Positions 40,790 to 51,697 are shown, counted from the first letter of the stretch. The stretch is DNA of 64,000 bases from Diploptera punctata (GCA_030220185.1 JASPKZ010009901.1:62001-126000); one strand, 5' to 3'. Made by a program: numbers and translations. The notes: generated by a model from the letters alone, not told the origin.

Positions 40790-41177
40790 GTCCGCCGCTG
40801 TGGTCTCGAGGTAGCGTGCTGCCTTGACACACGGCGGGCCCGAGTTCAAATCTCGGTCGGGATGAGTTTTTTGCGTGAGGATTTTTCGGGTGTTTTCCTC
40901 ACCTGTAAGACAAATTTAAGCAAAACTTTAAGGCTTGAACGGTCCCCGAAAATCATATGACCATCATAATCATCATCATCATCATCCATATTCGCCTTAG
41001 GTTAAGTTTAGGATCAAGGACTCTCCTGACGCATCACTATCATCACCCATCATATCAACGGGGCAGCGTAATCCCGCCTTCCAGGCACCCCGACCTCAGA
41101 AGTGGGTTACAATTATGCCAAAGCCAGGAGAGAATCCCAAAAATGTCGAAATGACAACCTGTGACATTGAATAAAAA
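40790..41177 (+). mobile_element. S1b SINE
   Basis: Head GTCCGCCGCTGTGGTCTCGA, B box CCCGAGTTCAAATCTCGGTC, then middle and the S1b tail (TTCGCCTTAGGTTAAGTTTA, CAACGGGGCAGCGTAATCCC, CCAAAGCCAGGAGAGAATCC). Ends TGACATTGAATAAAAAA. AAAATAT flanks both sides (40783 and 41174), a weak TSD overlapping the tail. Confidence 0.85.
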
Positions 41178-41179
41178 AT

Positions 41180-41440
41180 ATTTCCATGTAGTTTATTATA
41201 AACACATTTTCATTGTAAAATTACACTGAGCAACAAAAAAGAAACTTTTTTTTTTATCTCAGAAAGAAAAATATGAGATTCTGATATCATTTTTTCCCCT
41301 GAATTCAAATATGATATTGGTTTTTCTCCATAACGCAAGGTTTCCAAGAGACAGGCATTTATAATTTCAAACATCTTAATATTTTCTACATTCGTAACTA
41401 CACAATATTCGAACATTCGGACTCACCTAGAAAGTAAGAA
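41180..41440. other. AT-rich stretch before a decayed ORF
   Basis: A minus frame at 41210-41416 shows no motif. It may be 3' flanking sequence of the transposon-type ORF that ends at 41442. Confidence 0.35.
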
Positions 41441-41441
41441 A

Positions 41442-41612
41442 TTACGATTTTCTGCTATATTTCGCCTGTGGAGCATCCCTCTTGATGGTCCAACAATAAT
41501 CGGCCAGCATATTAGGATTCCATTTGCCTTGATATCTCTTTTCAATTGCTGAAATCTCCTGTTGAAAGGATTCCCCGTGCTCATTGCTCACTGCGCCAAG
41601 ATAATAAATGAA
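41442..41612 (-). pseudogene. C-terminal remnant of a repeated arthropod-type ORF, copy 1
   Basis: An uninterrupted 56-codon stretch, FIYYLGAVSNEHGE, then ISAIEKRYQGKWNPNMLADY and CWTIKRDAPQAKYSRKS, stop at 41442-41444. The phrase 'SNEHGE..HQ/QQ(E/D)I..(M/I)EKRYQGKW.P.ML.DYCW..KRD' is one I recall as recurring many times in arthropod genomes in an uncharacterised, probably mobile-element-derived protein. I cannot name the family. A second copy lies at 43097-43232. The flanking 41613-41800 is also shared, so the repeat extends beyond the coding part. Confidence 0.55.
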
Positions 41613-42315
41613 CAAAAAAACGTTTATTAAAAATAGAATTATTTAAATCCATTCATTGTAATTGAAATAAAAAAAAACTGTGGGTGATGGAGAAATTCCG
41701 AACACATATTTGAAAACACGATAAAAAAACTGCATTAAGTACAACTATTGGTACTCATGAGACAAAATTCATGTTGACCAGTGTTATTAATCTTTAATTA
41801 TAAGTTAATAATTTAAGGATTTATAAATCACCATAATATCTTCATTAAATTGGAGAAACACACATTTCTCATGTCACTTACTTAAATGTAACGGACTGCA
41901 CAGAAAAAAAATCATGTGTAAATGTAAGTTATTACTGTATATTGTGTAATTCGACACAAATTTATGTCATTTCTACTCGCTCCTTTTCTATTGTTTTATT
42001 AAATATATTAAGTGAATTAAACTAATGTATTTTATAGAATACATTGCCAATTAAGGGTTAAAACACTGCTCAAGAGATAATTTGAAAACTACATATTAAG
42101 AGGGACAGCTTATGAGATGGGAAGTTTCAACAAACATATCACATTATAGCGTAGAAACAAACAATATGAAGTTTTACTGTACATCCGATTGAATCCTATG
42201 TCCTAATGCTCCCTTTCAATGAGTTTTAGCTGGTATTTCCCCATGATTACGTGATTTACTTACTGTATAACCTTCGGAGGAGTTCTATTACATCAGAATC
42301 ACTTTTATTGTTATT
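41613..42315. other. AT-rich stretch, partly duplicated
   Basis: 41613-41800 aligns with 43245-43480 (AAACGTTTATTAAAAA, GTGGGTGATGGAGAAATTC, ACTGCATTAAGTACAAC). The remainder has no recognisable feature. Confidence 0.5.
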
Positions 42316-42317
42316 AC

Positions 42318-42870
42318 TATGGCTAGGATTTATATAATATAGGATACATTTTTTTGTAAGACTGATATGTGTCTTAAATATATAAAAATGTTTTTTGTAG
42401 AAAAACTAATTGAAATAAAGTACTTTGTTAAGTCCTACATTTATACACATTTGGCCATTTATAAATTATGACACAGCATGTTATAGCAAATTATTGGTCA
42501 TATTCGTCATATTTTCACTTTTTATGAATTAAAAAAACTTTTAACGTACAATTTCTTTCTTCGTTTTTATTTGATTTGTTAAATTTCTCAGAATTTTGTT
42601 TCTTGTAGAATCTATCTACCTGTTCTATTTCGTTTCAATTCACAGTATGGACTTTTCCCTTGCATATACCTGTGCAAATATGTATGTATTATCTCGCGAC
42701 AAGCAGGTAGCTGATAATTTTAATAAAATTAAAAACATGCTACAGTATCAAGTCCCATACTTTAGCTTGCTGCTCAATTGCATTTTATTTTTAAATAAAT
42801 AATTGACATAAACTGATTTCTTAATTAATTTTACAACTGAAATTATTACATAATAATACTAATAACTAGT
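42318..42870 (-). mobile_element. H1 hAT-like element, antisense, one end lost
   Basis: Starts TGGCTAGGATTTATATAATA (right end of H1 in reverse), then ACTAATTGAAATAAAGTACT, ATTTGGCCATTTATAAATTA, CACAGTATGGACTTTTCCCT and ACAACTGAAATTATTACATA. The left terminal repeat of H1 would lie beyond 42870 and is missing. Confidence 0.7.
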
Positions 42871-43096
42871 GGTGGCCAATTGGTCAAAAATCGACCACAA
42901 TTCGTTAAATTTTTAAGTTCGTCACAAATACATCATTATGCATTAATTTGTTATTTATTTTAAAAATACGAACGATAGGAAATATGTGGTATAGCTTGGC
43001 TAAGCCATATTTAAAGAACAATAACGCGTCTTTTGACCATGATGAGCGATCACATCCAGCATCTTTGGGCTTGATCTGCGATAAAATACATAATGT

Positions 43097-43232
43097 ATTT
43101 TGCTATATTTCGCCTGTAGAGTATCCCTCTTGAGAGTCCAACAATAATCGGTCTGCATATCAGGATTCCATTTGCCTTGATATCTCTTTTCCATAGCTGA
43201 CATCTCCTGAGTTAGCTCATTTCGTTTTATTT
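43097..43232 (-). pseudogene. C-terminal remnant of a repeated arthropod-type ORF, copy 2
   Basis: Encodes LTQEMSAMEKRYQGKWNPDM, then QTDYCWTLKRDTLQAKYSKI on the minus strand. The upstream half seen in copy 1 (LGAVSNEHGE) is replaced by unrelated residues, and the terminal stop is lost. Confidence 0.55.
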
Positions 43233-43489
43233 TAAATGGACAAATGGACGGAAAAACGTTTATTAAAAAATAATTATTTAAATCCATTAATTGAAATTGA
43301 AATAAAAAAACTGTGGGTGATGGAGAAATTCTGAATACATATTAGAAAACACGATAAAAACTGCATTAAGTACAACCATTGGTACTCATGAGATGAAAAA
43401 TCACGTTGACTTGTGTTATCAGTGGATTGTGATAGCTTACAAGCTATGTTATATAATTGGAATTGAAGTTTGGCCATATCTTTCGCTAA

Positions 43490-43805
43490 CTAAATCACAG
43501 GAACTTCGAGCCCGAAGGTTCATAGTCGTGTGGATATAAGTACCCTATAATCCCTACCTTGTATTAATATTATAAATCATTCGCTGTATAATTCATCTCT
43601 CTCAGAAAATGGTTAATACTATTCTCCCTTCTCATTCCTGGCTTACCTATTGGGTTCTTTTCCTCTGGCTTTCTAACAATACGTTTCCATGTTCCTTTAT
43701 CTTTCCCATTAGTGTCACATGTCCTGTCTCTTGTAGCTCACGAGTCTTGACGGTTACTGTTCTTATTACATCTGGTTCCATACTTTTAAAATTCGTAACG
43801 AAACA
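43490..43805 (-). mobile_element. N1 retrotransposon, antisense fragment
   Basis: TTCGAGCCCGAAGGTTCATA, TCTCCCTTCTCATTCCTGGC, TGTCACATGTCCTGTC and TGTTCTTATTACATCTGG are complements of the N1 3' half. Strongly diverged. Confidence 0.65.
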
Positions 43806-43821
43806 CCGTTGAGATTACTGT

Positions 43822-44004
43822 GTAAAATTTACAATATAAAAATTGAGTACCTGAGATCCCATTCTACCTCAAATTTGTATGTAGGATGTGGAGTAAATTA
43901 ATTTACAAGCTGAAGATGGAGCATATGCTCCGAAAGTACTCCACGTCCTAAGTACAAAGTTGGGAAAGACTGAGATCTCAGGTATTCTGTTTTATATTGT
44001 AAAT
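43822..44004. mobile_element. Palindromic element with hammerhead-like core
   Basis: Outer arms GTAAAATTTACAATATAAAA and GTACCTGAGATC at 43822-43860 are mirrored by GATCTCAGGTATTCTGTTTT and ATATTGTAAATTTTG at 43974-44008. Inside, 43883-43895 (AGGATGTGGAGTA) pairs fully with 43937-43949, counting one G-U wobble. The apex contains CTGAAGA (43910-43916), GGAGC-ATAT-GCTCC (43918-43931) and GAAA (43932-43935), the order of a hammerhead ribozyme core. Stem I and the cleavage triplet are not canonical. Such motifs are known in Penelope-like retroelements. Confidence 0.5.
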
Positions 44005-44275
44005 TTTGTACAAGACTTGATAGAATAAGAAATGAGGATATAGGCCTAAGAGAAGAATTGATAGTACAGCCTTTATTGTATAAGGTCACGAATTACAGAC
44101 AGAAATGGATTGATCATATGGATGGAATGAGTAAGGAGAGATATCCATTGTTAGCAAGACATTATCAAGCAAGAGGAAGACGTGATGTTGGAAGACCTAG
44201 AAGACGTTGGGCTGATGCATTATGAAGTCGGAACGGGCAATTGCCTAATCCCTGGAGTGATGATGATGATGATGA
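44005..44275 (+). mobile_element. N5 non-LTR retrotransposon 3' end
   Basis: TRLDRIRNEDI, then REELIVQPLL and YRQKWIDHMDGMSKERYPLL and GRRDVGRPRRRWADAL in shifting frames. 3' end CGGGCAATTGCCTAATCCCT, then (ATG)n. Differs from 59759-60154 by an exact AGGCCT insertion at 44042-44047. Confidence 0.75.
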
Positions 44276-44474
44276 TATTGTAAATTTTACATCCGGTTTC
44301 CCATAAAGATTAGCCTATCTAGCTCACTGAAATTTTATCCATTTTTTTGCCTCTCTTTGGTCCTATTTATTTTTAAATAGTCGAAATAGTTTTCTTTTCT
44401 TAAAATGGCAGGTCATGTTACATATCCATATAGCTTAGCTTAAAGAATAACCGTTTTATATAGCTTCAGTTTAC

Positions 44475-44790
44475 CGTGCCACATGTCCTGCCCATCGCAG
44501 TCTACGAGACTTAAATGCTCTTATTATATCTGGCATTCTATAAAGACCATGTAGTTCACTGTTATGTAGAACTAATCTTCTCCATTCACCTGTCTGTTCA
44601 TCTCTCTTTGGTCCAGAAATTTTCCTAAGAACCTTATTTTCAAATACTCGTAATCTCCTTTCCTCCCTTAAAGTAAGAGTCCATGTTTCGCATCTATGTA
44701 ACCTAACTGGTAAAATAATAATTTTATATACTTTTAGTTTAACGTTTTTGAAAGGAGTTGGGACGTCAAGAGTCCCTGTAACGAATGTTG
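44475..44790 (-). mobile_element. N1 retrotransposon, antisense fragment
   Basis: GCCACATGTCCTGCCCATCG, CTATAAAGACCATGTAGTTC, TCCATTCACCTGTCTGTTCA, AAGTAAGAGTCCATGTTTCG and TTTGAAAGGAGTTGGGAC run through N1 from GHVARMG back to the LLSKNVK region. One of the better-preserved antisense copies, though no long frame survives. Confidence 0.8.
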
Positions 44791-44867
44791 TTTGGCATGA
44801 GAATGAAAGTTATGGTTACTGATTTATAAACATAAGAATATTATTGCTACCTAAGATCGCATATATC

Positions 44868-45405
44868 TTCTTCTTCTTCTTCTTCCTTTCCAGGATTAGG
44901 TCAATGCGACCTGTTCCGGTCTCAAGTCCATCGTTTCCTTGGCCGTCCCAAAGATCTTTTTCCATGTGTTTGTAGGTGTTGATCTTTTTGGATAATCTTG
45001 TATTGTCCATTCTGTCTAAATGTTCTTTCCATTGGTATTTGTGCTCTTCTAGTTTATCGACTATTGAAAATATCTCCAGTTCATCTCTTATTGATTCATT
45101 GTGTAACCTATCCATGCGTGTACATCCTTTTACGGATCTTAAAAATTTCATTTCAGTGGCTTGAATGTGTGAGATATCTTTTTTTGTAAGTACCCAAAAT
45201 TCAGATCCATTTAAAAGAACAGGAACAGTCATGATTTTATAAAACCTGAGCTGAATATCTCTTCGAGTCATCATTTAATATCGGTTCAATTTATTATGTA
45301 TATCTGAACCAAGATAGTTAAAGTGTGCTATCTGTTCTATTATTTCATTATTGATTACTATTTTTGCTCTGACTGGCACTTTACCCTGAAAAGCCATATA
45401 TGAAG
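44868..45405 (-). mobile_element. N2 non-LTR retrotransposon, longest copy
   Basis: (GAA)n tail at 44868-44890 (TTC on plus). The minus frame to 45274 encodes MMTRRDIQLRFYKIMTVPVL, LNGSEFWVLTKKDISHIQAT, EMKFLRSVKGCTRMDRLHNE, SIRDELEIF, YQWKEHLDRMDNTRLSKKI, then frameshifts before GKRSLGRP-type sequence. Upstream (45275-45405) a separate stretch reads MAFQGKVPVRAKIVINNE and FNYLGSDI, the segment just C-terminal of the polymerase core. Truncated before the catalytic FADD box. Confidence 0.8.
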
Positions 45406-45409
45406 ACTA

Positions 45410-46540
45410 AATAAAAATTGGAATTGATCTGCTCGAGTTGAGTCAATTTCTGCTACTATTGTTTTCATTATAAGAACACGCCCTATCAAATAGAAGTATA
45501 ATGTATTAGTCATAGTTGAAGTATTTCTCATTATTCCAACCACTTGCTTCACCCTGCTTAGAAACATTCCCACGGTTTTCGAAGGCAAAAATAATCTCAT
45601 TAATATCCTCTACGAGTAGTAACCGATTAGATTACATAGAAAGAAGTGGAAGAAAAAGTTCAATACTTAAAAAAAAATGCTAACAATATTGGATCATGTC
45701 TTCACAAGAGGTCACATCCACCATATTCCAAATAAATTACGTTAAATTTTCATCACTTAAAAAGCAGCGGCTTCTTTTTCAATACTTCATTAACAGACCA
45801 ATACCCCAGCTTAATTTTACTCCATCTTTTTTAACTTCTTTTCGTTGAAGCGCAATTTTCTGCGCCAGTCAATGCATTCTTCCTTAAGTGGTTTCTATTT
45901 AACGTGCACAGTGTTTTTATCTGTAAAATTATTATTATGTATGATATATGCGCTACTACGCAAGGTGCTACAAGTTCGCGACCTCTTTGAAACCTCCCCT
46001 CCCCCTTAATTTCGCATCTCTACCTGGATTAAGGAAATTTTAAAAAAACCTAATCGACTACATGGTGCATTGGTATATGATCATTATTGTGATAGAATCT
46101 ATTTTTTTTTTCGTTGCCTTCAAACAACGATCATAGGTTGTTAAATTTTAGATTATCGGCAAAGACAGGATTTCTAGACTCAAGAAAGCGAGTCTTATAT
46201 ACAGTAAGCACTACGTTAATTTTTTAAAAGCTGAAAGTAGATTACTTTACAACATACATTTTCATTTAAAAACTAAAGAGAAGTGGAATTTCCCCTTGCA
46301 TGCTTCGCTCAATTTCTGATATGCCTTAAATTATAAATGTAGTCCTAATTATTCATATTAATGAAATAAGGCTGCAGAACGCTAAAGCAGTATGTAGACG
46401 CCTAAATGCTGGTACTTACCATTATGCAAAACCTCTTTTCCTGTTATTAAAGTAGTCTATCAGAGTGAAAATAAATAAGTAAATATTACGGAGTATTTTG
46501 TTTAAGGGTGATATTTAATATGTGATATTTTATTAATAGC
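45410..46540. other. Mostly non-repetitive AT-rich stretch
   Basis: No repeat head, and no frame with a recognisable motif. A pyrimidine-rich patch lies near 45990. Confidence 0.4.
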
Positions 46541-46559
46541 TTCGAATTCGGCCAATAGT

Positions 46560-46780
46560 TGAACAATTTTTCATATGTGTCTCTTATATCTGACTTGACT
46601 GAGATTCTTTTACGTGACATAAATTTCCGTCATGGGCGGCTACTTCATACCGCGAACCCAAGGAGGTTTTTTGTTCTGAAAAAAAAAAAAATCTCAATCT
46701 GGGTTAAACTCGCAGACTTTGGGATCCAGATACTGATCGAGTATAATGATGTCAAAACTACATTATTGACTGAAAAAGAA
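46560..46780 (-). other. Possible degraded SINE-like segment
   Basis: GTCATGGGCGGCTACTTCAT and GGGTTAAACTCGCAG hint at a tRNA-derived head, but no partner copy exists in the window. Left open. Confidence 0.2.
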
Positions 46781-46830
46781 AATAAATACATGAGACGGAA
46801 TTTTTATAATTTATCAGGAAATACAACAAC

Positions 46831-46897
<67 letters not shown>
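46831..46897. repeat. (AAT)n microsatellite
   Basis: Pure AAT array bordering the 3' side of N8 (minus). Confidence 0.95.
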
Positions 46898-46914
46898 GAT
46901 AGATCATCGGTTGA

Positions 46915-47108
46915 TTAATGTCTTTGACATCGTCCGATTCCTAATAGCCAGTTTTGTCGATCCATCCAATCTCCTGGTTGTAGATGTTTCTCTTTCATAT
47001 ATAAACATATTCCCTGACTCCAGGAGGTTTTAGATCTTCCTCTGCTTCGTTTTCCCTCAGGTTTCCATTCCAAAACAGATTTTGGTAGTCGATCCTCTTC
47101 CATTCGCT
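46915..47108 (-). pseudogene. N8 retrotransposon C-terminal fragment
   Basis: The minus frame encodes LVQRMEEDRLPKSVLEWKPE, GKRSRGRSKTSW and GDWMDRQNWLLGIGRCQRH, then stop at 46915-46917. This is the R-M-E-E-D-R-L-P / G-R-S-K-x-x-W / D-W-x-D-R-x-x-W layout of N6/N7-type ends. It is sandwiched exactly between two AAT arrays. The upstream poly-Leu part of the long frame is the array. Confidence 0.7.
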
Positions 47109-47112
47109 GGAC

Positions 47113-47227
<115 letters not shown>

Positions 47228-47349
47228 TTACTTAAACTGGGAGCATATGCCATAAGGGTTTTTCTACTCAAAAGTGCAAACAAAATTATATTCAGAAATA
47301 ATACTTAGGCCCACTAGAGGTATTAACACGTGAATTAGACAAATCACCC

Positions 47350-47708
47350 TTGGACCAAAGAGAGATGAACAGACAGGTGAATGGAGAAGACTTACATAAC
47401 AGTGAACTATATGGTCTTTATAGGAAACCAGATATAATGAGAACAGTTAAGTCTCGTAGACTGCGAAGGGCAGGACATGCGGCACGAATGGGAATGAAAG
47501 AGGTGCATGGATACTTCTTGTAGGAAAACCAGATGGAAAACGCCCAGTTGGTAGACCAAGAATGAGGTGGGAGAATAACATTAACTATGAGTTGAGGGAA
47601 GTAGATTATACAAGGGATGATTGGAAAATATTAGCTTAGGGATGCATGGAGAGCTTATGTCTGCGCGGCCATGAACCTCCGGTTTCGATTGTGCAAATGA
47701 GTTAGTTA
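47350..47708 (+). mobile_element. N1 retrotransposon 3' fragment
   Basis: ACCAAAGAGAGATGAACAGA, GTGAACTATATGGTCTTTAT, CGTAGACTGCGAAGGGCAGG, TAGACCAAGAATGAGGTGGG and the terminal GAGAGCTTATGTCTGCGCGG. A one-base loss near 47492 breaks the frame. Confidence 0.8.
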
Positions 47709-47714
47709 GTTATG

Positions 47715-48840
47715 AATACATAGGCCTAAAATAAATAATTATAAGTAAGTATCTATGCAATTTGCACTAAAATTAAAATTAATGAAGTCAATATTTTTAG
47801 AGAAGTGAAAAATCAGAATCCAGCAATTAATTTCACTAAAAATCAATTACAAAAGAATTAGAATTAATTCTATTTTAATGGAAGCTAATGTCCGGCAGTT
47901 CCCTAATCTCTTGTAATAAGGAGTTTTAGAGTTTAGCAGTACATACGGTATAGGAATTAAAAATCTGCTATTTAAGAAATAATAGAGGCCTCTTCAGTGG
48001 CCCGACTTGTCTCAAGAATTACAGTTCATACAGTGTAGGCTGTCATCATTTCTAATTTGACATTTTGTATATTACACCCCCCCCCTCCTAGAATACTTTT
48101 CCAGAAAAGTTGTATTTTTCTCTCTCTCTGAGAATTTATACGTGTAGATAGAATTGAGATTATTTTTCCAGCAAGAGTAATATCCAGGATTGAGGAGCCT
48201 GTAATACCACCTGGTGCTCTGGATTTCTGCAGCCTTGATCTCAATAATATGAAGAATTGTAGTTGTAAGTTAATGCATAACTGTGTATAACATGCAGACA
48301 AGAGAAACCAGTAATGGCAGGTATTTGAAAATGATATGCTAATGCAAGCTAACAAATTGTGAACAACATTTCACCCGGCGTAGGCTTTGGAACCAGTAGT
48401 CGTGCAGTTTCAAGTAAAACTGAGCGCGAAATTATTGAAAGGTGTTAGAATCACTGCAGGTGTTCTATTTAATTTGCGTCTACAGATTGAGGACACAACC
48501 ACAACTTTCTGTTTATGGTGCTGTCTTGTATAAATAATCACACAACTCTGTCAACGAGATCACTGTAATTTTATATAATTCCTAACAAATATCTACAAAC
48601 CATTTTAAACGCTATTCACTTTATCACCACTGACCCCTTACAGAGATAGTCACTTATATACAGATTCCTTAGATTTTAGATTTACTTGCTTACCTATAGA
48701 GTCAAGGGCTTCTCTTTACCTCTACAGATTAGTCATAATATATTATTAATGAATCTCCAAATATTTTAAAATCCAATTTTTCCACAAAGGTATGTTAGGT
48801 TTGCAACTTACTATAATATATAGTCCTACTTATTAGTCCT
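47715..48840. other. Mostly non-repetitive stretch
   Basis: The minus frame at 48026-48355 (109 codons) shows no recognisable motif. A C-run lies at 48077. Nothing else seen. Confidence 0.4.
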
Positions 48841-48841
48841 A

Positions 48842-49790
48842 CTAGCTAATACAGGCATGCGCTGCTACGCCTAAATAAACAAAAATTAATGTGCTTTTAT
48901 GTTCACTTGAATAAGTAAAAGGAAAAATAATTATAAATTTATATTTAGATACCCCAGCCTGATACCCGGCGTTGCCCGGGAATCTACTCATCCCGATCAT
49001 CATGGCATATATGAGCTGAAATACGAAAATTAATGTGTTTTATGTTTAGTTAAATAAGTAAAAAGAAAAATGTATATCGTAATTATTTTTAGATACCCCG
49101 TGCTGTTTACCCGGCGTTGTCCGGGAATCTACTCATCCAGATCTTCTTGGCATAAATGAGCTGGAAGACAAAAATTAATGTGCTTATTATGATTAGTTGA
49201 ATAAGTAAAATGAAAAATAGTTATAAATGTATATCGTAATTATTTTAAGATTCCCTTGCTGATTACCCGGTGTTGCCCGGGGAATCGACGTATCTCGATC
49301 TTCTTGGCATAAATGAGCTAAAAGACAAAATTCGTTATTGTGAGTTATCCGTAAAAGAATACCCGCCATGTGCTGCTATGCTTGCACAGGAATCTATGTA
49401 CTTGTCTCGCTCTTCTTGGCATCAATGAAACACAAAGATAGTTATTGTGAGTTATCCGTAAGAGATAAACATATGCTGTCGCGGACGTTTTTGTAGAACA
49501 TTTTGAAATATTAAATTCTATGTACATTACTTTTGTGTATTTGTTATGGTTTAGGCAGCGTAAGCCATTTAAGCGTCCAAAGACCTACTTTTTTCACGTT
49601 TTCCACTATAAAGGGCAATTTTTAAGGGTGTAGGAGTTGAGTATCACAATTCTCTTATAGCCTATGTTCATCCCGGAAATTTTCTGAAGATTTAGCAAAA
49701 AACTTCATCACAATCGGATGAACGGTATGGCCGCGCATAAAGTATGAACAAACAAACAAACAAACATTAATTTTTATATTTATATTAGAT
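48842..49790 (+). mobile_element. X element with internal tandem units
   Basis: Four diverged units begin at about 48955, 49092, 49251 and 49359. Each opens with a CCCGGCGTTG..CCGGGAATCTAC-like phrase and continues with CGATCTTCTTGGCAT, then AATGAGCTGAAA. The 3' part is TATGCTGTCGCGGACG, AAGCGTCCAAAGACCTAC, TGTTCATCCCGG and CAATCGGATGAACGGTATGG, ending ACAAACAAACAAACA. It also forms the first part of the tandem duplication described at 51986. Confidence 0.7.
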
Positions 49791-49850
49791 CAATCTCCAA
49801 ATATTTTGAAACCCAATTTCGCCACAAAGGTATGTTAGGTTTGTATATAT

Positions 49851-49975
49851 ATATCCATCCATAGTAATTCTGCCCGAAGGCAGGTTCCTTCACTGCAATC
49901 ATCGCATTTTCATGCTATGCTTGCCGGCTTTACTAGGTAAATTGTGGAGGTTGTGGTTAGCTTCCCGTTGCTTCC
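49851..49975 (-). mobile_element. S1 SINE, 5'-truncated
   Basis: CATCCATAGTAATTCTGCCC to AGCTTCCCGTTGCTTCC, then (TA)n. The paralogous site at 52794 holds a full-length S1, so this copy lost its head after duplication. Confidence 0.8.
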
Positions 49976-49996
49976 ATATATATTATATATATATAA

Positions 49997-50045
<49 letters not shown>
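49976..50045. repeat. (TA)n and (GA)n microsatellites
   Basis: TATATA blocks followed by GAGA, shared with the duplicate at 53136-53210. Confidence 0.9.
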
Positions 50046-50046
<1 letters not shown>

Positions 50047-50562
50047 GGACTTCGTTTGTAATGGACCTCTATTGTGAATTTGTTGTTGTGTATTCTATTA
50101 ATTAAAGGGATTTAAATTTTGTTTAATTACAAATGATTTGGGTTATAAACTTATGAAATATCATTGTTTTTTATTCAAATATGGAAACACATCTTCATTA
50201 TTTAGAAACTTCTTTATATTACAAGAAAAGTCCACTTTAAACCTCCATATTCAAGTGAAGTGGATCCCAGTGAGTCCATCTGGTGCAGTTGAGGACTATT
50301 TTATAGGCTATATTTACTCTATTAATTTATACAGACAGGCCACAAATTAATCTGGAAATATTTATGGCTGATCGTAATTAAAAAGTGTTGATATTTATTT
50401 AATGTTTTGAAAAATTTTCGTTGATTAAAACATTCAACCTGTCCGTTCAACTGCAGAAGGGGACGGTCTTTGTGATCAGGTAAATTTAAAAGGATATGAA
50501 ATAAAATTGATACAATGTATTATAGTACCCTTATTGATAAAATATACATATTTGTGTAAAGA

Positions 50563-51697
50563 GGGGTTGTAAGGGGTAGTGACGTGTGTATAACCTCTCC
50601 TACCCAATTCTCATCCTCACCTTCTCGTGGTACAACCTGTTTTCACAAACGAGGCTCTGAGGACCGAGTCCCGGCGGGTATAACCGTTCCATCAGGTACT
50701 GAGTAAATGCGGTTATCCTAATGTCTGTCCAGAGACTAAAAGGTAGCAGCCCTACCACTGGACTACTTAGCGTCGGGCCAGTAACCTGTCCTAAGGAACT
50801 TCAAAATTACTTTCAAGTCTCAACACGAAAAAAGCCAGAAGGAATTGAAATATGACGACCCACAGCAAAGAAATATGGTTTAAACAATGAAGTAATATGT
50901 TGCTGGAACAAAACATATAAATTTGGAATAAGAATATCAGAAAATAGAAAATTTAAACACCCTATTGTTTTGCAGATGACCAATAATATAGCAAATTCCG
51001 AAGATAATCTACAGAAAGGTCTGTATGAACTTAACAAAATTACAGAAGAATATGGATTAAAGATATCTACAGAAAAAACCAAAAATTATGGCATTTCAAG
51101 GTGTAGATCCTGTCAGAAGTAAAATTGTACTGGACAATAAAATTTTGGAGGCAGGTGAATAATTTTACATATCTAGGATGCAATATCTCATATGAAGAAG
51201 AAAAGGATGTAAATGCAAAAATATCTAAATTTTTAAGAATTTTAGGGTTAATAAATTCTATCTTCAAGCCACAGTTAGTCCAAAGCATTCAAGACTGAAA
51301 GTGTATAAAAACACTGGCTCTTCCAACTCTTTTGTATGGTAGCGAAGTATGGACGTTTGAAACAGAAGGATATACAGAGACTTAGATCTGCTGAAATGAG
51401 TATATCTCGGAGGACTGCAGGATAACACACTACTAGATCACAAAAAAAAATGAAGACATCTTAGAAGAATTACACATGGAATCTTTAGGAAAACCAAATT
51501 TCTGATTATAAGTCAAGATGGATACAACATGTTCATCGAATGGAAGATCACAGAATACCCCAACTAATGTTAAGATATCAACCTACAGGAAGAAGAAGAC
51601 CAGGACGTCCACTCAAAAGACTTCTGGATGGGTTTCTCTTGAGGCCGAAACAGGTCCACAAATGGCCTAAATTCGTGAATGTACTATTATGATGATG
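50563..51697 (+). mobile_element. N4 non-LTR retrotransposon with polymerase FADD box
   Basis: Inserted into duplicated unit 1. The empty site is in unit 2 at about 53970. A diverged TSD (CCTTATTGATAAAATATACA at 50529 and CCTTATTGATAAATATACGT at 51700) brackets it. The leader 50563-50790 (ATAACCTCTCCTACCC, GAGGACCGAG) is shared with 62340-62450. Coding remnants are FADDQ near 50975 (F-A-D-D, the catalytic polymerase motif), IANSEDNLQKGLYELNKITE, EYGLKISTEKTK, MAFQGVDPVRSKIVLD, FTYLGCNISYEEEKDVNAKI, WTLKQKDIQRLRSAEM-like and GRRRPGRPLKRLL. 3' end (ATG)n. Frameshifts throughout. Confidence 0.8.

Noticed and set aside
43910..43935. A working self-cleaving ribozyme
   Set aside because: The core order is right, but stem I and the UH cleavage site are not canonical, so only a hammerhead-like relic is claimed.
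46559..46918. 119-codon plus-strand frame ending in poly-Ile
   Set aside because: The second half is the AAT array. The first half has no recognisable motif and no second line of support.
48026..48355. 109-codon minus frame
   Set aside because: No motif, and the composition is similar to neighbouring non-coding DNA.
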